Shown one piece after another: positions 47,255 through 54,561 of a stretch of 64,000 nucleotides of DNA. Under the pieces are notes generated by a model. That model worked only from the letters and a program-made list of their open reading frames with translations. It was not told the DNA's origin and did no database searches. Position 1 is the first letter of the stretch. Each line of letters begins with the position of its first letter. Source of the DNA: Brucella pseudogrignonensis (GTDB lineage Bacteria > Pseudomonadota > Alphaproteobacteria > Rhizobiales > Rhizobiaceae); the NCBI RefSeq assembly GCF_002252525.1, contig NZ_NNRM01000053.1, positions 217,229 to 281,228 of the forward strand, given 5' to 3'. The translations under genes were made by a program, and so were the position numbers.

Positions 47255-48949
47255 TTATCCGCCGCGCTGGTCATAGCCTTCAACGTCGTCGCCTGTCATT
47301 TTATGATGTAAGTACTGTTTCAGGCGGTCAATTTGCTCCGCACTCCAGCCATCCACATCGGCGACTTCGATCCAAGCATCGACATAATGTTCGGGTGCGT
47401 AAACGTGACCGTGTCCAATAGGCGTTGCGGTTGCGAACGCCATATCCAAGGCCAGCTGCAGCATGGTCACGACTGGATACCAGCGTAACTGTGGTGAAAC
47501 ATCGGGACCACGCGGTTCGTTCATCCAGTCCGGCTGGCGGTAGAAAGAATGGCTGTCAAAAAACACGACTGCATCGCTGGCATATTGCAGATAGACGATG
47601 CGTAGCGGTCCCCAACGGTCGCCGTTTCCAGGTGCCTCACCATTCTGGTTCATAAACCGAGCAAAAGAGCCGTCTTTGAAGACCGGCAGCCATTCCGGAG
47701 TGTCAGGATTACGGTCGCGCGTGATTTGCCTCCAATCGCGGCTAGGGAAGGGAGGACCGCTCCATAATGCGCCGTTGATCGGGTCTGCCAGCATTTCGAA
47801 TAGCGAAACTGATTTCTCGGAATTCATCGCCCCGAGGCTTAAACCATAGAGATAGAGGCGAGGTCGTTTATCTTTTGGCAATGCCTTCCAGTAGTTGTAA
47901 ACGGTGGAGAACAACGCACGCGAGGCCTCAGCGCCATATTCCGGCTGAAACAGAAGGGAAAGCGGGCTGTTGAGATAGGAATATTGCATCGCGATGCTGG
48001 CGACATTGCCATCGTGAAGATATTCGAGTCCATCCATAGCCGCAGGATCGACCCAGCCGGTTCCTGTGGGAGTAATGATTACCAGGATCGAGCGGTCAAA
48101 TCCGTTTTGTCGTTTGAGTTCATCCAATGCTCGCTCAGCACGCTGCTTGGGTGTGTCTGCGACATTCAAACCCGCATAAACGCGGATAGGGTCGATTGCC
48201 GGGCGTTTTGTGAACGATGATATTTCAGCGCCCGTCGGACCCGACGACACAAATTCGCGCCCTGCTCGGCCAAGCTCATCCCATTGTAGCAATGATGCAG
48301 CACTTCCTGTTTTATCAACCGCCAAAGGCTGGGGGCGATCAGGCTCTATTAGCGCGTCATATTCGCGAAACGAACGATCAAGCACTTCGAATGTGGATTG
48401 GATCAACAGGCCGTTTGCGATTGTCCAGATGAGGACAACGGTCACTGCAACACCGATGACGTTAGCTACTCTGCGAGGTACGACACGGTGTATTCGTGTA
48501 GAAATAAATCGGCCAAGCCCGATAAGACCGCGTGCCAAGAGCAGAAGGATCAAAAAGGTTATTACAGCTAGTCCGCAGACGCTTGCAGGATAGGCGCTGG
48601 GCACTGGCTCCATGCCCATCACGGCGCGGACTGAATTTTGCCAGCCGGCCGAAAAATAAAGCGCAGCTATAGCAACTGCAAGACAGATAAGGCCAACGAG
48701 TAAATTAACACGGCTGCGCAACCATTCCCCCGGCTCGGGCAGCTCCAGATAGTGCCAGACCCAACGCCAAAATACGCCCAGGCCATATCCAGAACCAAAT
48801 GCGACGCCGCACAATATGCCCTGCATGACATAGGTCCGCGGAACAAGGCTTGGTGTCAGTGCCGCTGCGAACAATAAAGTTCCGAGTGCAAGCCCTATGC
48901 CAGATAGGGAATGCCTGAATCGATAGAATGCATTGGCAACGAAGGACAT
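47255..48949 (-). CDS. Alpha/beta-hydrolase family membrane protein (COG4425 type)
   Basis: The 564-aa protein has an N-terminal membrane portion of about four to five segments (residues 1-190), then a soluble alpha/beta-hydrolase domain with nucleophile elbow YLYGLSLGAMNSEKS and the region WSGPPFPSRDWRQITRDR. It matches uncharacterised alpha/beta-hydrolase membrane proteins of proteobacteria. Candidate substrates are lipids or esters, but none is known. It is the last chromosomal gene before the tRNA-Lys insertion site. Confidence 0.85.
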   Translation of the reverse strand: MSFVANAFYRFRHSLSGIGLALGTLLFAAALTPSLVPRTYVMQGILCGVAFGSGYGLGVFWRWVWHYLELPEPGEWLRSRVNLLVGLICLAVAIAALYFSAGWQNSVRAVMGMEPVPSAYPASVCGLAVITFLILLLLARGLIGLGRFISTRIHRVVPRRVANVIGVAVTVVLIWTIANGLLIQSTFEVLDRSFREYDALIEPDRPQPLAVDKTGSAASLLQWDELGRAGREFVSSGPTGAEISSFTKRPAIDPIRVYAGLNVADTPKQRAERALDELKRQNGFDRSILVIITPTGTGWVDPAAMDGLEYLHDGNVASIAMQYSYLNSPLSLLFQPEYGAEASRALFSTVYNYWKALPKDKRPRLYLYGLSLGAMNSEKSVSLFEMLADPINGALWSGPPFPSRDWRQITRDRNPDTPEWLPVFKDGSFARFMNQNGEAPGNGDRWGPLRIVYLQYASDAVVFFDSHSFYRQPDWMNEPRGPDVSPQLRWYPVVTMLQLALDMAFATATPIGHGHVYAPEHYVDAWIEVADVDGWSAEQIDRLKQYLHHKMTGDDVEGYDQRGG

Positions 48950-49283
48950 GAAAAACCAAAATGCTGGAATGAGTTACACCTATGAGCCTACAGTAACATT
49001 TCAACAACAGGAATCGCTTTTTCAAAGCTCGAAATTTTTGGCTAGTTCGTCAATCCCGACGCGATTCTTTGTCGTCTCGGATGGGCGGGCGCGGAAATTT
49101 TGTTGATAAATGCACTTTTTGACGGTGGAAAATCGGCGGTGCGCCCAGCTTATCGTGGAAATCTGCCGATTGGTGTCGTTTTTTTGAATTTATGTTGAAG
49201 AAACTTGATTTTATGGTGTTGACCATTCTGAAAGTCGCCCGTATGTTCCGCCGCACTTCCAGGGACGATTTGTTCCCCTCTGG
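48950..49283. other. Intergenic region upstream of tRNA-Lys
   Basis: No gene is visible in these 334 bases. It should hold the promoter of the minus-strand hydrolase gene and of tRNA-Lys. Open frames here read through the antisense of the tRNA and are not genes. Confidence 0.5.
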
Positions 49284-49359
49284 GAGCGCGTAGCTCAGCC
49301 GGTAGAGCAACTGACTTTTAATCAGTAGGTCCAGGGTTCGAATCCCTGCGCGCTCACCA
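49284..49359 (+). tRNA. tRNA-Lys(UUU)
   Basis: This 76-base tRNA has acceptor GAGCGCG/CGCGCTC, D-arm GCTCAGCCGGTAGAGC, anticodon stem-loop CTGACTTTTAATCAG giving anticodon UUU, and T-arm CAGGGTTCGAATCCCTG, with discriminator A and encoded CCA. It is intact. The bases after its 3' end belong to the integrated element, so its 3' half is the probable attachment core, which the element would have restored on integration. Confidence 0.97.
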
Positions 49360-49505
49360 AAAATATACAACAATATCAAATGTTTGAGCTTGGTGTGGCA
49401 TCATAATCCATGTGCCGCAAATATTCAGGGATTTCCCAGAAAAACACGCATTTTCAGGATTGCGCGGGGAATCGACGGCACATGGTTTGACACATGGCAC
49501 ACGGC

Positions 49506-49709
49506 TTACGCGGCGTGCTCTGCTTCCAGACTTTCCATCCATTTTTTGAGGCTGGATCGGCGAGCAGCAACGGTGCCACCGAGCTTAAAGCTAGGCATAA
49601 TTTTATCGTAGACAAGCCGATACGCTTGGCGCCTTGTGACGCCTAGATATTTAGCGATAGGCTCGACGCCCATAAGCAAATCAGCTTCGTTGTCGTTTTC
49701 ATTATGCAT
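49506..49709 (-). CDS. Excisionase/AlpA-like helix-turn-helix protein
   Basis: The 67-aa protein has a winged-helix DNA-binding core MGVEPIAKYLGVTRRQAYRL with the downstream wing KIMPSFKLGGTVAARRSSLKKWM, the layout of MerR-like excisionase-family proteins (HTH_17). Being the first gene after the tRNA attachment site, it likely directs excision or regulates an integrase. It is divergent from the first of three tandem small paralogues. Confidence 0.8.
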   Translation of the reverse strand: MHNENDNEADLLMGVEPIAKYLGVTRRQAYRLVYDKIMPSFKLGGTVAARRSSLKKWMESLEAEHAA

Positions 49710-49797
49710 GTTGATTCCTCACTTTTCTTGATTTTTTTGGAACAAAGATTCCGGGTCGGCGTTATCGCGGCGGTTCCCCACAACTGAGGAAATTGAG

Positions 49798-49992
49798 ATG
49801 ACGCCGCAGTTCGCAATGGCAGCTAACTTTTATTATCTGGACGAACAGCCGAATGGTCTTTGGGCCGTAAAGGAAACCGTCAGTCAGAATCCGGTTTCGC
49901 TCAATGGGCAGCTTTGCTGCTCGCTTAAGAAGCGCGATGCCGAAGAACTGATTGAGTACCTCAACGGATTGGATGAGGCGCTAGCGGCTTAG
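49798..49992 (+). CDS. Tandem small paralogue 1 (unknown family)
   Basis: The 64-aa protein is preceded by GAGGAAATTGAG. Core pattern: FYYLDEQPNGLWAVKE, then NPVSLNGQLCCSL, then DAEELIEYLNGL. The same order (Y.D...NG.W.V, then LNG, then AEE...YLN) recurs in the next two genes, so they are duplicates. No family is recognised. It is a predicted small alpha/beta cytosolic protein, possibly regulatory. Confidence 0.75.
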   Translation: MTPQFAMAANFYYLDEQPNGLWAVKETVSQNPVSLNGQLCCSLKKRDAEELIEYLNGLDEALAA

Positions 49993-50070
49993 TGGGCTAT
50001 TGACCAAACGGGATTTGAAATTAAACTTCGTCTCGTGATTGGAAAGTTAGTCCACATGGAGGGTAGTGGC

Positions 50071-50265
50071 ATGGCTGACCTTAGATATGATGTCCGCAGA
50101 GAGCAGGACGGTAGCTGGACGGTTGTTAATACTAACAATGCTCTGCCAGCAGCCGTGAATGGAACGCTGCTTCACGATTTGTCAGAGGACGAAGCTAGCG
50201 AGATGGCTTATCTGTTTAATCACTGCGACATTCGATGGAATAGGCATCCGATACGTCATCATTAA
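50071..50265 (+). CDS. Tandem small paralogue 2 (unknown family)
   Basis: The 64-aa protein is related to its neighbours: LRYDVRREQDGSWTVVNTN, then LPAAVNGTLLHDLS, then DEASEMAYLFNH. Start 50071 is chosen because GGAGGG lies 9 bases upstream; a GTG at 50035 and an ATG at 50056 are earlier in frame. The C terminus RWNRHPIRHH differs from the others. Confidence 0.75.
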   Translation: MADLRYDVRREQDGSWTVVNTNNALPAAVNGTLLHDLSEDEASEMAYLFNHCDIRWNRHPIRHH

Positions 50266-50328
50266 ATGACGTAGGGTACTGCGAATTGGAATAATAGCTG
50301 ATCTGCATAGCAACAAACTGCTGATGCC

Positions 50329-50511
50329 ATGACGATATTTCATTTTGACAAGCGGCAAGAGCCGGATGGAACATGGACCGTCGTTAAGCTCTCAACGGGC
50401 GAACCTGCGAAGCTGAACGGCCAATTCTGTTGCAATCTCCGGCGCGATGAAGCCGAAGAGATAACCAATTATCTTAATCTGTTGGCGGACCCTGACGAGC
50501 CGCCGCCTTGA
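50329..50511 (+). CDS. Tandem small paralogue 3 (unknown family)
   Basis: The 60-aa protein is closest to paralogue 1 in its middle (KLNGQFCCNLRRDEAEEITN) and to paralogue 2 at the front (FDKRQEPDGTWTVVKL). No good ribosome binding site precedes the ATG, unlike its two neighbours. Its last 38 bases overlap the 3' end of the convergent gene at 50474-50680. Confidence 0.7.
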   Translation: MTIFHFDKRQEPDGTWTVVKLSTGEPAKLNGQFCCNLRRDEAEEITNYLNLLADPDEPPP

Positions 50512-50680
50512 TAGATCGCACCTCATCACCCACGACGACGGCCCGACCTGTTGCCGCCAGACGGCGAGCAACGGGCAGAGGAATCCCAGTGCTTCCAACA
50601 GAAGCCCGGCCTATGCGCTGCGGGCCTAGCCGCAACGCGTTGAGATAAGCAGCGTCGATACTGTTGCCGCGGCTGTCCAT
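50474..50680 (-). CDS. Hypothetical element protein
   Basis: The 68-aa protein (MDSRGNSIDAAYLNALRLGP onward) has no recognised family. It starts in a TGATG overlap with the stop of the upstream 77-aa gene, so the two are translationally coupled. Its 3' end runs into the tandem paralogue 3 gene. Ala/Arg-rich; possibly a small DNA- or RNA-associated protein. Confidence 0.55.
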   Translation of the reverse strand: MDSRGNSIDAAYLNALRLGPQRIGRASVGSTGIPLPVARRLAATGRAVVVGDEVRSIKAAARQGPPTD

Positions 50681-50913
50681 CACGCCGCCCTCCGCTTGAA
50701 AGGACGGCGATTGTCGTTGGCCGGTCGCACGCGGCGCATACGGAACTTCTCGCCCGTTTTGCGCGACACGTCATATGCAATGTCTTTGATCTTTGCGGCG
50801 GTTGCCGGGTCGCTTACGCGATACCAACGGGCAATCGACAGGATTGCTGCTGCTGTGGTGCCCTGAGCAATGAACTCGTCGGCGGTAAGAATGTGCGTGT
50901 GTCTGTTAGACAT
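50680..50913 (-). CDS. Hypothetical element protein
   Basis: The 77-aa protein (MSNRHTHILTADEFIAQGTT, then AAAILSIARWYRVSDPATAA) ends in a basic tail with RPANDNRRPFKRR. It has a CACGAGGAG leader 10-18 bases upstream of the start. The ANDN(R/V) tail sequence recurs in several element proteins and chromosomal alphaproteobacterial proteins. The function is unknown; a basic nucleic-acid-binding tail is possible. Confidence 0.6.
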   Translation of the reverse strand: MSNRHTHILTADEFIAQGTTAAAILSIARWYRVSDPATAAKIKDIAYDVSRKTGEKFRMRRVRPANDNRRPFKRRAA

Positions 50914-51033
50914 GAATTGATGCTCCTCGTGTGGTTTTGGTGACCGTGACGGCCCGTGGCGTGAAAACGCTCGGATCGTCGATGACTGGTAAATCCTGGG
51001 GCGCTACGCCCCGTCGCTATCTTTCGCGGTAAA

Positions 51034-51258
51034 TCATGTGACGCCGAGCCCAACAGCGCCGATTGTCACAAAGAAACCAATGACAACCGTCATCTCAACG
51101 GCTTCGCGCGCTGCGTATCGTATCCAGGGCATTGGGCGAGCGTGCTTCTTTGCACGGTGGTCGGGACGACGCATTGGTTCGTCACTGCCTGCGCGATGCA
51201 CTTCGGTGTGCAGCTCAGGTTCCATATCGGCGAGCATTTCCAGCAGGGCGCGGTTCAT
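51034..51258 (-). CDS. Small membrane-anchored hypothetical protein
   Basis: The 74-aa protein has a polar N-terminal region (LADMEPELHTEVHRAGSDEP) and a single C-terminal membrane segment (VEMTVVIGFFVTIGAVGLGV). It starts in a TGATG overlap with the upstream gene's stop. A tail-anchored inner-membrane protein is predicted; the role is unknown. Confidence 0.6.
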   Translation of the reverse strand: MNRALLEMLADMEPELHTEVHRAGSDEPMRRPDHRAKKHARPMPWIRYAAREAVEMTVVIGFFVTIGAVGLGVT

Positions 51259-51593
51259 CACGCAGCCTCCGCCAGCTCGGGGTCTTCACTAGCGACAGTC
51301 TCAACGCTGGCACCGGCCTCGCGGAGTTCGGCGAGAAACACATCATGGTTGGATGTGGCGATCGCGCCACTTGTCTGGAAAACTTCGTATGTTTCGCCTG
51401 GGCAGAGCTTGGCGAGGCGCGTTGCCTCCGCCAGTGCTTGCTCAAACGACCCGTGTTCATACGGTAGGGTAGTGGCAACGCTGACGCGGCCGGTTAGTTT
51501 GCCACGGCGGAATACAAAGAATCCGCCGCCGATTACTTCGTTCTTTCGAGGTGCTGGCGATCTTCTTCTTCTCGGGGTTTTCGCGTTCGTCAT
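51258..51593 (-). CDS. Hypothetical element protein
   Basis: The 111-aa protein starts MTNAKTPRRRRSPAPRKNEV (basic), followed by a folded part GGGFFVFRRGKLTGRVSVAT and an acidic end ASEDPELAEAA. A CACGAGGAG leader 8-16 bases before 51593 selects this start over the upstream in-frame codon at 51683. No family is recognised. Confidence 0.65.
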   Translation of the reverse strand: MTNAKTPRRRRSPAPRKNEVIGGGFFVFRRGKLTGRVSVATTLPYEHGSFEQALAEATRLAKLCPGETYEVFQTSGAIATSNHDVFLAELREAGASVETVASEDPELAEAA

Positions 51594-51848
51594 TGGGTTA
51601 CTCCTCGTGTTTGGTTGGTTCAGCAGATCAAGCTGGTGAGGCCGTCTTCGTGCTGGCTGCGATAAGAAAGATGCGATAATCAAATAAATTCGTCAAGTCA
51701 AAAAATAGCGAAAATCAAATATTTTAACTTGCGGTGGATTTTGATTAACGCATAATATGACCGCGTCCAGCAATGATGCGGGTGTTGAGGAGATTGAATC
51801 AATGGAGAGATTAGGTAGATTGCCCCTTCTAAAGCGAGTGGGGGCAGC

Positions 51849-52451
51849 ATGCAGAGAGAGTATTGGAATAAAATTATTTCCCGCGCATGGCGTGAGACGC
51901 TTAGCGATTTGGGATTTGGTGGACCGCGGTCAATGATCGTTGCCGCAGTACTGTCAGTTGTAGCAGCTTTAATTGTGGGCGCTTGGTCTGGGTATGACGC
52001 GCTCATGGGCGACGTGATTTCGAAGACGTCATTTATAGTAGGCTTACTTCTCGTGACGCCCGTTCTGTTTTTTACTAAAGTTTTATCGCTTCCGGCAAAA
52101 TTAGACGAAGAGGCGCGATCCAATATTGATGATCTTTTGCGCGAGAAATCAGCCTTGGACGGATCGGAGTCGGTAGTTGAGGTGTTCGCACGGCTTCATA
52201 AGAAGGCATCCGATTTGATCGAAGAGTACATGGGCGGAGACGAGCCTGATGAGGTGAGTGCGCTTATGGATCAGATTGAGCGAAATGCTAACGATTTAGA
52301 CGCGCGAAAAAAGGCTATCGTTATCGCTGGTAGCCTTGCAAAATATGATCATAAAAGGTGGTCAGGAATTATATGGGATGATGAAGAATTTCCGCCAATA
52401 GCCCTATTAGCTTTGCGTGTGCAAGCAATTGAAAAGGCGTTCGGCTTTTAA
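51849..52451 (+). CDS. Membrane protein of unknown function in the element
   Basis: The 200-aa protein has two membrane segments (about residues 29-48 and 60-76: MIVAAVLSVVAALIVGAWSG, TSFIVGLLLVTPVLFF) and a soluble acidic C-terminal domain of about 120 residues (DEEARSNIDDLLREKSALDG, EVFARLHKKASDLIEEYMGG). The flanking DNA is AT-rich compared with the chromosome. It lies between leftward early genes and the repressor, where phages often carry superinfection-exclusion or defence genes; that role is inference. Confidence 0.65.
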   Translation: MQREYWNKIISRAWRETLSDLGFGGPRSMIVAAVLSVVAALIVGAWSGYDALMGDVISKTSFIVGLLLVTPVLFFTKVLSLPAKLDEEARSNIDDLLREKSALDGSESVVEVFARLHKKASDLIEEYMGGDEPDEVSALMDQIERNANDLDARKKAIVIAGSLAKYDHKRWSGIIWDDEEFPPIALLALRVQAIEKAFGF

Positions 52452-52490
52452 GCCTACATCAAGCGCAATTTGCAGTCGTCAGGGCAAGGG

Positions 52491-53084
52491 TTAGCGTACA
52501 AACTTGCGCCAAACCCTGCGAGAAATACGACTATAGAATGATCGAGCCCAATCTAACGACACGTCCACAATGTCGGGGGCATTGTAGCTGGTTAGTGTAT
52601 ATAGGCCAGGCAATGACCCGCGCCGAATCGTTTTGATAAGCATTCGCCCATCAGTTACTTGCACAATACAGGTTTCCCCAATCATATCTTCAGGTAAAAC
52701 CGTCTCGCCTGAATATGCTACTAGATCCCCATCCTCAAAAATGGGGAACATACTGTCGCCGCGCACAATCGCGCCCACCGTTCCCGGTGGAAGGGGGTAT
52801 TCGATATTTAGCGAATACAAGGGATCGCCATCATCGATGGGGTAAACCACGGCGCCAGCGCCAATGTATCCTAATACATCCAGTGGGTTAATGTGACCGG
52901 GCAGCGGATACCCGGTAACTTCTGAAATACGAGTGGCTTCGTCGCTGGAAAGCTTACGCACTCCGCGCTTAACATTACTAATTTTGTCTTGGCTCAAGCC
53001 GATACGATCGGCCAGTTCAGACTGAGTCAGTCCCGCAGAATTGCGAGCGTCTTCCATCCACTGAGCTGAGTATATTTTAGCCAT
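52491..53084 (-). CDS. XRE-family phage repressor with S24 peptidase domain
   Basis: The 197-aa protein has an N-terminal helix-turn-helix (SELADRIGLSQDKISNVKRG) and a C-terminal LexA/CI-like S24 domain with Ser111 in GDSMFPIFEDGD and Lys151 in RMLIKTI. Such repressors hold a prophage silent and are inactivated by RecA-stimulated self-cleavage; no clear Ala-Gly cleavage site was identified here. It is divergent from the rightward early genes over a control region with matching palindromes. Start 53084 (AAAAGG upstream) is chosen over 53099. Confidence 0.88.
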   Translation of the reverse strand: MAKIYSAQWMEDARNSAGLTQSELADRIGLSQDKISNVKRGVRKLSSDEATRISEVTGYPLPGHINPLDVLGYIGAGAVVYPIDDGDPLYSLNIEYPLPPGTVGAIVRGDSMFPIFEDGDLVAYSGETVLPEDMIGETCIVQVTDGRMLIKTIRRGSLPGLYTLTSYNAPDIVDVSLDWARSFYSRISRRVWRKFVR

Positions 53085-53091
53085 ATGGCCT

Positions 53092-53169
53092 TTTCGCATA
53101 TATTGCTCAACAAATATATTGCGAATATCGCATAATACCAGTTGACATAATTATTTGTTTATCGCATAA
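53092..53169. promoter_or_regulatory. Repressor operator region with divergent promoters
   Basis: The spacer holds a perfect 13-bp palindrome TGCGA-ATA-TCGCA (53120-53132), and the 10-mer TATCGCATAA occurs twice (53127-53136 and 53160-53169) with a further related TCGCATATA near 53094. A rightward promoter candidate is TTGACA (53142-53147) with CATAAG 17 bases later, overlapping the second site; the leftward promoter candidate TTGACT with ATTATG overlaps the same site from the other strand. This is the expected CI-type switch. Confidence 0.65.
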
Positions 53170-53216
53170 GTCAATCATCAACCGACACAAAGAATGTCGG
53201 GACACACAAAAGGAGA

Positions 53217-53324
53217 ATGAGTTGCACAAAGAGAAGCCGGAGCTTCCGCGACCGGACAGATAGTAAATCTGCCAAGCACCAAAATCCCAAGACGACCAGC
53301 CAATACACGAGGAGAAAATCATGA
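53217..53324 (+). CDS. Possible 35-aa leader ORF
   Basis: ATG at 53217 is the first start after the rightward promoter candidate. The 35-aa product MSCTKRSRSFRDRTDSKSAK, ending TTSQYTRRKS, is very basic. Its stop overlaps the next start (ATGA). The Shine-Dalgarno AGGAG is only 1 base before the ATG, too close, so translation is doubtful. Confidence 0.3.
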   Translation: MSCTKRSRSFRDRTDSKSAKHQNPKTTSQYTRRKS

Positions 53325-53374
53325 CCCATTCGATCAGAGCGCTTTTCGCCGTCAACGACAAATACCCACCGTAG
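53321..53374 (+). CDS. Possible 17-aa microORF with a CACGAGGAG leader
   Basis: The frame MTHSIRALFAVNDKYPP is preceded at the right distance by CACGAGGAG (53306-53314), the same leader used by larger element genes. It may be a leader peptide or a remnant of a truncated gene. Only the good ribosome binding site and promoter position support it. Confidence 0.4.
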   Translation: MTHSIRALFAVNDKYPP

Positions 53375-53418
53375 ACCAACAGGAGCGCTGGCCTCGCATA
53401 TGAGGCTGGCGATGTTTC

Positions 53419-53705
53419 GCATGCTTATTAGTGGGTGCCGGTGGCCGTACAATCTTAGAAGTTGAAGGCTAGCTGATTAGGCCAAGAGCGGGTGTGCTCT
53501 CGAACGTTCTCAATCTTTCCAAGTCTGAACCGTACATGAGCCCGTACGTGAACGAGACGTTCAATAATCTTTTTCATGGTGCTGTTCCTCGTGTTGATTG
53601 GTGGGTGTTTTGATAAGTGGCCATTCAAGGATGACCTACGTTTGCCAACACCACACAGAACAAGCACTCGGAAGAGCGGCCACCGACATCTACCCATAAG
53701 CATGC
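53419..53705 (-). repeat. IR-bounded unit 1 carrying a microprotein gene
   Basis: The unit is bounded by imperfect inverted repeats: 53419-53446 (GCATGCTTAT, ending CGGTGGCC) and 53678-53705 (GGCCACCG, ending ATAAGCATGC), matching at 23 of 28 positions. The 40-aa gene lies inside on the minus strand. A second, similar unit follows at once, with different but internally matching inner ends (CGGTGGCC/GGCCACCG here, CGGTGGGG/CCCCACCG there). Confidence 0.7.
53455..53577 (-). CDS. Microprotein A (40 aa), paralogue of microprotein B
   Basis: The product is MKKIIERLVHVRAHVRFRLG, then KIENVREHTR and SWPNQLAFNF. Of 33 aligned residues, 21 are identical to microprotein B, so selection has kept the frame. 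CACGAGGAA (53585-53593) is the ribosome binding site. The protein is basic, with a conserved RSWPxQLAFxF end. No known family; a nucleic-acid or small-regulator role is only a guess. Confidence 0.75.
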   Translation of the reverse strand: MKKIIERLVHVRAHVRFRLGKIENVREHTRSWPNQLAFNF

Positions 53706-53737
53706 GCAGGAATAGAAGCATATAGAACAAAAGAATA

Positions 53738-54027
53738 GGTGCCGGTGGGGATTGAGCTGGTTTGTAACGCCAGCCTAGAAATCGAAGGCCAGTTGTCCCG
53801 GCCACGACCGCCAATGAGCACTGACATGCTCTGAGCGTCCAAATCGCAGACGAACGTAAGCACGAACTGCGACCAACTTAGGTTTCAGCATAAGCCAATA
53901 CCTCTAAGCTCTGACGGTTGAAGCCGTCTCTCAGCGAACGCAGTCATGCGCCGCTTCGCCTACATGAGAACAGCCGAAGCTGCAGAGTGGCTATTTGCTC
54001 CCCACCGACATCTACCCATAAGCATGC
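53738..54027 (-). repeat. IR-bounded unit 2 carrying a microprotein gene
   Basis: The left end GGTGCCGGTGGGG (53738-53750) is inverted relative to the right end 54000-54027, which starts CCCCACCGACATCTACCC and ends ATAAGCATGC. The right-end 26-mer at 54002-54027 is identical to 53680-53705 of unit 1. Units 1 and 2 have nearly the same length (287 and 290 bases), so one arose from the other by tandem duplication or insertion. Confidence 0.7.
53775..53891 (-). CDS. Microprotein B (38 aa), paralogue of microprotein A
   Basis: The product is MLKPKLVAVRAYVRLRFGRS, then EHVSAHWRSWPGQLAFDF. It aligns without gaps with microprotein A from LV onward. An AGAGG precedes the start by about 9 bases. The 108-base leader up to the 26-mer repeat is conserved in length with unit 1. 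Unknown function. Confidence 0.7.
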   Translation of the reverse strand: MLKPKLVAVRAYVRLRFGRSEHVSAHWRSWPGQLAFDF

Positions 54028-54060
54028 AACCAAACAAAGTACAACCATGAGGAGAAGTCA

Positions 54061-54561
54061 GTGGCTAACCAACTAATAGCAATCGACACGGTTGGCCGCG
54101 AAATAAAGGCTCGCGTCGAGGCTGGCGACAAGGCCCTTGATAAAGCCGAACAGCATTACATTGCAGCCGGTATTCAGCTTTTGGAAGCACAGAAGCGTCT
54201 TAAAGAAACCCGCGAAATGCGATGGTCGGCTTTTCTTTTCTCGCACGTTAGGCTGAGTGATGAAACAGCCAGAAAATACATGATGCTAGCAAATGGCGAC
54301 GCTACCCTTGAAGAGATCAGGGAAAAGAAAGCCAAATCTGAACGGGAGAGACGGTCTAAGGCAAAAGCATCAGCCTCTGTTCCAAAGCACATAGAAAACT
54401 CCAACCACGTGGTTGGAAAAATCCATCAACAAAATCAACAAATTAGCAATTCATCGGCAAGGGTTGCAAGAATTGTCGCCGCTCTATCAGCAGCCGACGA
54501 CGACACATTATCAAAAATTGAAGCGCTGCTTAACATCACAGAGGAGAATGTGAATGGCTAG
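54061..54561 (+). CDS. Hypothetical phage protein, DUF3102-like
   Basis: The 166-aa helical protein starts at a GTG with GAGGAG 6-11 bases before. The N-terminal half (VGREIKARVEAGDKALDKAE, LLEAQKRLKETREMRWSAFL, RLSDETARKYMMLANG) resembles DUF3102-type phage proteins that carry a short coiled coil and HTH-like part. A Lys/Ser-rich linker and an Asn/Gln-rich stretch follow (HQQNQQISNSS). It overlaps the next gene by 8 bases. It is the first substantial gene of the rightward operon; a regulatory role is likely but unproven. Confidence 0.7.
   Translation: MANQLIAIDTVGREIKARVEAGDKALDKAEQHYIAAGIQLLEAQKRLKETREMRWSAFLFSHVRLSDETARKYMMLANGDATLEEIREKKAKSERERRSKAKASASVPKHIENSNHVVGKIHQQNQQISNSSARVARIVAALSAADDDTLSKIEALLNITEENVNG

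Noticed and set aside
46702-47421. 239-codon frame overlapping the BA14K-family gene
   Set aside because: It arises from the biased codons of the Gly/His/Arg repeats and runs beyond the terminator; the in-frame signal peptide and C-terminal domain support the other frame.
49050-49379. 110-codon minus-strand frame ending upstream of tRNA-Lys
   Set aside because: Its start reads the antisense of tRNA-Lys (the familiar AGIRTLDLLIKSQLLYRLSY artefact). It has no ribosome binding site of its own and only AT-rich sequence after.
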